Positions 59,168-64,000 of a DNA stretch of 64,000 nucleotides are shown here, in pieces. Origin of the DNA: Membranipora membranacea (Eukaryota; Bryozoa; Gymnolaemata; Cheilostomatida; Membraniporidae). The stretch lies in contig OU612066.1 in assembly GCA_914767715.1 (NCBI GenBank), positions 19,628,283 to 19,692,282 of the forward strand, in the 5' to 3' direction. The notes under the pieces were generated by a model, which worked only from the letters and a program-made list of their open reading frames with translations, was not told where the DNA came from and did not search any database. Each line of letters begins with the position of its first letter. Positions within the stretch are counted from its first letter, which is position 1. The position numbers were made by a program, and so were the translations under genes.

Positions 59168-61226
59168 TAATGTCTACTCTACACCATCTAGCGTTAGTAG
59201 CGATATTCTTCACAGCCGTAACATAACCTTGTTTCCTGAATTTTCAGCACAATCATTTACAGTTGAAAGCTTCACAACAACACCCGATTATGACCACACC
59301 AATGAGACAGTATATTCTCCGAAGGGGCTTATACCATCTAAACAAGGAGAGTACGAGCTTGAGGATTATCTGGTCGCCGTGAGCTTTGGTCTGGAGGGAC
59401 TTTTAGGGATTGTGCTCAATATCATAACTATAATCATACTTCAGAAAGGTAAACACAGCAGCAAGGAGGTCAGAGTTCAGCTGACTAACCTAGCGATCGC
59501 TGACTTACTGACGTCCGCTCTGAGTCCTATTCATAGTATATTTGGAGTATTGAGGATTCCGTACCCGAATAGCTTGGTGTTTTGTAGAGTAGAAATGTTT
59601 TTTAGTTATTTCACCTTGACAATCAGCCCGATGTGGAATGCCTGCCTCAGTGTTGAACGATTGGTGGTGGTTTATTTTCCTTTCAAGATCAAACGCTACA
59701 CTAGGAAGATTAAGAAGGTTATTGCCATTGCTATTTGGACTTTGACATTTCTTATGGAGATCGAATATTTAATTGGTGGTAAACTGGATACTCTTGATGG
59801 TGATGATGGTGATGTTAGAACAACGTATGTTTGTTACTTGAACTCTAGTCTCCATGTAATTGGTGATAAAGTCGTACCGGAAATAAGCATAGTGACCTCA
59901 GCTTTGAAATATTCAGTACCTAGTTTGGTTATTGTGTTGATGTATAGTTTGATTGCTGTTAAACTTCATCTTAGAAAGAGAATCGGAGCAACATCCATAA
60001 CAGCAAGCGAGGCAAGGAGTAAAAAGCTGAAGAGGCAGGTAAGTGCTTGCTTACCATTTATTGTGGGTTGCTTATATGGTCATTTAATTGCCTAGTTTAT
60101 TTTTAAACGCCTGTATTGCTATCTCACTTGTTTAAATTATTATCGGTTAACAAACAATAAGCATAATCTGTGCATTATTCTCAAGTTATGCCTCTGCTTG
60201 CTAATACAAACAAAGACGCAGTTATTGAGGTTAGCAATTCGGAGTTATCTACTCGCATTGCCATAGGTCTCAGTTCTTAGGGAAGGCTGTTGGACAAACC
60301 CTTAATAACAGATCGCACTCTAGTCGCGGGAAATCAGTTTCCATCATATGGCTACACCTTATAAGCTTTAGCCGTTATATCATGTTAATTTTGCAGACAC
60401 TGACAATGTTAGCTACTGATGCAATTGTAACAGTAGTTACCTGGCTTCCATTTTGCGGATATCAGATCTATGAATATGGCTCAGATCTCAGACACAAAGG
60501 AATTATACAGCGATATAGCCTGATTCAATACTACGAGCTACACGCTTTCTTCACTGGTATACTTCTAACCAACTGTTTTAGCACACCTATCATCTACTAC
60601 ACATTCCAAAGTGCTTACAGGGTAAGCTTATTCTCTTTTCTGCTGTAGAATTGTTTTATATATGTTGCTAAAATCAAAGTTTTCCACACTTAAAACGAAC
60701 TGTCTTTGAACTCTTGACTCTGCCATGTTCCTTTTCTAGCTTTAACAATGTTCCAACTTCCAGCAAGAATGAACGAGTGTCACAAACTACACCGGTATTT
60801 GAGCTATCCTGTCAGCTTACCCGTTTTCATAGCTGTGTGGTAGGGGAGGCTGTTTGCTGGCCACGATTAGACAGGTTTCTTACATGAATTGAATGCAATG
60901 ATATTTTCAATCATGAGTTTCCTGTTTTCTAATGTAAATTTTATTATTAGACATTCTTGATGGCATCTTATGTGGTAAAATTTGTAATACACAAAATGAA
61001 AGGAGAGCAATTTAGTGCCCCTAAAACTCTCAGTGTTGGCGCAAACAACTACCGAAATTCACATTTGTTACAGTAAGATAAAAACTTTTTATCATTTCAG
61101 AAAGACTCTCATGCTCTCTTCAATGCACTATTCAAGAAAATCTTTGGCAAAGTAAAGCTGGTCAAAGAGCTGTTCACTTCAACAGAAATGACATCGATGG
61201 AAACTGCGACCACATCCACTCGATAG
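59151..61226 (+). CDS. Rhodopsin-like (class A) GPCR, 412 aa
   Basis: Exons 59151-60038, 60397-60621 and 61101-61226; all splice sites are GT-AG and phase 0. Total 412 residues. The extracellular N-terminus (about 1-70) has two glycosylation sites (NITL, NETV) and no obvious signal peptide. The seven helices can be followed. TM1 has GIVLNIITIIIL. TM2 has LTNLAIADLL, with the conserved Asp. Cys145 at TM3 can bridge to Cys228 in the second extracellular loop. TM3 ends in ERL instead of DRY. TM6 has TWLPFCGYQ, a variant of CWxP. TM7 has STPIIYY instead of NPxxY. The third intracellular loop is basic (SKKLKRQ). The tail is about 43 residues and Thr/Ser-rich. This looks like an invertebrate peptide- or amine-type orphan receptor; the ligand cannot be told from sequence. 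It is divergently oriented to the NmrA-like gene. Confidence 0.92.
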
Positions 61227-62913
61227 TAGTCTGCTTATAAGGTGTAGACTACAATTGACACTCTTTATATAGTGCTGGCCTAATGTCCCAGAATGCAATG
61301 GTCAATCTGGGAGTTGTGCTCCATGAGCGCAGTGACAAGCAACTCCCAAATGCTGCGTTTTGAGTTTTATGCTTGCAATCATCGAACAAAAAGTGACGTA
61401 CAGTAGCCTAACAACCCTTATGTATTGAGAGTAAGCAGCTTAGGAATATCATTTTTCTAGCTATCTTACCATTACATTACCATGTAGTTTTTGTCGAGCA
61501 TTTTTATTTCAACCAATCTAATATATGTTGATTAGAAAAATAGTTAAGTTGATACCAAAAAAAATTGATATGATTTGAGATAAGATGTAATAATATGGTG
61601 TGTAAAAGCTTTTCATGTTGAAAAAAAATATTGCAAGACACAAATTCAATTCTAAAAGATATAAATCTTTATCACACATCATGCTCTGACTCCTGATACA
61701 GCTTTGTATTTTACCAGGCTAAATTAACAATAAGCAAAGTAACGATATGAGGCCATTATTCCTTGTGGGGACCAAGAGTGACAGCTAGAAGCCAACAGCA
61801 CCATCCTCCAGGTGCAGCATGTGCTGTACATAGACTGTGTGTCACAAGTAATGAGTCATTGAGCTAACCACAAGCAAGCCACAAGCTAGTTCTAAAACAA
61901 GCCAGTTGATTGATTGCTGTCAGTCATTGACCTCAATCTATTACTGGTTAATGACCAATTTAGCAAACTATATTTTATCAAGTATATCTCTAGCAATTTG
62001 ACTACGCTGCTGGTTGGCACATAGCATAATTTAGGAATTAGAACATAATAATCTCAGCTACTTTTTAATTGACCGCAGTTTCTTTGTTTAAAATAAAATC
62101 TTTCAAACAAATCTTTTATTCTTATTATTGTTTACCCAAGGTTAGGATAGAATTAAATACATTTGTTGAATTCATTTGCTAGTTCAAGGCATTACCTTTA
62201 TAGTGCTAGTATGGCTCTGAAGGCTTGAAGCAACTAACTCTCATTAACCTGTTAGTAATGCCAAGGCGGAAGGACATCAAAATTAATTTTTGCAATGACC
62301 GATAACATTGAGATTAAGGTATGTAGGAATACTGTCTTTAGCATCATATAGAGTTGCTCTTTCTTTTTTTTTCGGCTAAGACACCGGTTGAATGAATATG
62401 CATCAGTTAGTTGCCTTGCCATGTCTTATATGGGGGGAGGGTAGTGGTATGTATCAGGCTGTACTCTGCACAGAACAGGTGATTGACACCCATAGTTCTC
62501 AAAGACCCCTGGGAAATTTTGATTATTACTGATAGAACACATCTTTGATTTTAGAATGATGAGTATGTTCCATCTGTCAATGTTGTGATCATAGACAAAA
62601 CACATGGTTGTGATTATGAGAGTTGTCTGAGTTTGAGATATTGGTGATTTGTGAGAGATTTGGTTGAAGTTGATCTGAGTTTTGTGATGTGTGGGTAGAG
62701 AAAAGCCAGGGTACATCCCTCGAGAAGAGAGCGGAAGTTCAGTTAGTTTATACGCTAAGATTAGTAAACACAAGCGCTGAGTGAGACGAAATCTAGCCTG
62801 AGTTCTCAGAAGATAGTCAATGGATTGAAGCGGACGTTAAATCAAATTTAATTCTACTTTCCTGTGATAGCGTTCTCTATAATTTGTATTCGGTTCTGCT
62901 GAATATGATGTAG
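61227..62913. other. Intergenic or upstream-intron sequence between the GPCR and the next gene
   Basis: The start is GPCR 3' UTR. A short imperfect inverted repeat lies near 61287-61355 (GGGAGTTG ... CAACTCCC). At 62540-62800 there are protein-like frames on the plus strand (for example after an acceptor-like TTTTAG at about 62553: NDEYVPSVNVVIIDKT; and VEKSQGTSLEKRAEVQLVY), with a 115-codon frame on the opposite strand. They could be upstream exons of the gene at 62914, but I could not join them. Confidence 0.3.
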
Positions 62914-63626
62914 ATTCTAGAGAATAGGGATGAGAATTGGGTTCTTCTGTTGGACGCTTGGTATGACTTCTATGACAACGCTCCGGTATCATCCGATATG
63001 GAAGTACTTAAGACAGAAAAAGGCAGAGAGTATTTGAAAAGGACTCTGAAAGCCATGGTGACACAAATCGATTATCCACATGTCATAGCCTGGGACAAAA
63101 CGAGAGAGCAGGTACCGTGTATTTCAACAAGCTGTTAGACTTTTCCATGCAAAACACCGCGGCCTTAATAAACCTGTGACATGGCTGTCAAGTTTACAAA
63201 GCTTCAGGCAATATGATCTTTTTTCTCAATCCCTAGAGCAAAAATACATTTTTTCCAACTTGCATGGCACAGCACATGCACAGTGTATTACTTACAGTTC
63301 TTTCGCCAAATTAATATTATTATCAACCTGCAACCTCCAGGCAGCAAACAAGTTGCCCTTTATTAACTGGATTTGTTCGGATTTCTCTGGCCTTTACTTG
63401 GTAGTCGCATCTGATTGGTTGATGTTGATTTGTTACAGGTAGCAGGCTTCTCTCTGAACAATATAACAACTCGCGATATGACTGAGCAGCAGATTGAGAA
63501 GCTGAGATCCAGGGCGAGTATTATAGACAGTGTCGGGTTCACCGATGAGGAGAAGAGCTCGATAATTAAAATGACAGAGTTTCTAGCTAAAGCAGATGAG
63601 ATAACCGATTTCTTCAACAGGTTTGA
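62914..63626 (+). CDS. Internal exons of an unidentified gene (runs past right edge)
   Basis: Two exons join in frame: 62914-63111 (acceptor ATGATGTAG; CAG|GTACCG donor) and 63439-63626 (GTTACAG acceptor; GA|GTGAGT donor), phase 0 between them and phase 2 at the end. The 128-residue segment begins ILENRDENWVLLLDAWYDFYD and continues with VTQIDYPHVIAWDKTREQ and DMTEQQIEKLRSRASIID. It is acidic, probably helical in the second exon, with no signal peptide or membrane helix. There is an in-frame stop just before the first acceptor, so earlier exons must exist upstream. The end donor shows that more lies beyond the window or in the last 370 bases. I do not recognise a family. The strong splice signals and coherent composition make a real gene likely. 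Confidence 0.6.
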
Positions 63627-63888
63627 GTGAGTTATTTTGAACAAGACTTTGGGCTTTAGTGGGCTAGTGGGCCACTTACAACTATGAGGATTTGGGAAAT
63701 AAGCAAAAAAGTAAAATTTTGCAAATATTATTTTAAAACAAAACACACATGTTTTGAATGGATTGTAATTTTGTTATGAATGTCCATCAATCTTCGGAGT
63801 TATCTGCCCCTCTTCTGTACTGCTGTATTGTAGTATAATCCCTAACCACGCAGGTAGAATAAATTGGTTGTATCCATCCGGCAGCTAA

Positions 63889-64000
63889 TACTTATACTAA
63901 TACTAATACTTATACTAATACTATTACTTATACTTATACTAATACTTATACTAATACTTATACTAATACTAATACTAACACTAATACTAACACTAACACT
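63889..64000. repeat. TACTWA hexanucleotide satellite (runs off right edge)
   Basis: The last 112 bases are a continuous six-base periodic array of TACTTA, TACTAA and, towards the end, CACTAA variants. It lies in the presumed intron after 63626. It is not the animal telomere repeat. Confidence 0.9.

Noticed and set aside
63889-64000. Telomeric repeat
   Set aside because: The hexamer is TACTWA/CACTAA, not the animal telomere motif, and it follows gene exons.

Overview
This 64 kb window looks like nuclear DNA from an invertebrate animal. The genes are interrupted by introns with GT-AG boundaries. Coding exons are small islands in AT-rich non-coding DNA. There are tRNA-derived SINEs, one with a clear target-site duplication, and many foldback or MITE-like inverted repeats. 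The gene families are metazoan: a receptor with leucine-rich repeats and an Ig domain, an SSUH2 homologue, an NmrA-like protein and a rhodopsin-type GPCR. I cannot fix the phylum. A large, lipid-anchored TIR-like/TPR protein is compatible with a cnidarian, lophotrochozoan or invertebrate deuterostome, but this is inference. There are no prokaryotic features, rRNA genes or CRISPR arrays, and I see no convincing intact tRNA gene.

Layout. (1) 1-2034, minus: a two-exon gene, cut by the left edge, with an MGCG lipidation-type N-terminus, a disordered linker, a TIR-like domain and kinesin-light-chain-type TPRs. (2) About 2.1-34.8 kb: gene-poor DNA with repeats (foldbacks at 3.3 and 4.5-5.0 kb, a SINE at 12.4 kb, two related tRNA-containing elements at 2.3 and 21.5 kb, and an old tandem duplication at 17.8-18.2 kb). 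It has one weak exon candidate, at 28.96-29.17 kb minus. (3) 34908-41908, plus: a two-exon gene for a 539-residue LRR-Ig transmembrane protein, with a 5.4 kb intron. (4) 45530-52897, plus: nine-exon SSUH2, about 451 residues. (5) 54604-57599, minus: an NmrA-like gene, tail-to-tail with SSUH2, with a degenerate dinucleotide motif and an apparent one-base frameshift. (6) 59151-61226, plus: a three-exon GPCR of 412 residues, divergent from the NmrA-like gene. (7) 62914 to the right edge, plus: internal exons of a gene I do not recognise, followed by a hexanucleotide satellite.

Functional links. The genes do not form an obvious pathway and look like ordinary, independently regulated animal genes. 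The most interesting items are the lipid-anchored TIR-like/TPR protein, the SSUH2 protein with an added GYPPQ-repeat head and a CaaX-like tail, its exact 17-bp duplication across a splice donor, and the NmrA-like protein that has lost most of its glycine motif. Inverted repeats are frequent, especially at 51-59 kb. They include a stem of about 263 bp inside an SSUH2 intron and a head-to-head SINE dimer. All splice models are read by eye from splice motifs, reading-frame phase and protein continuity, and have not been tested against transcripts.
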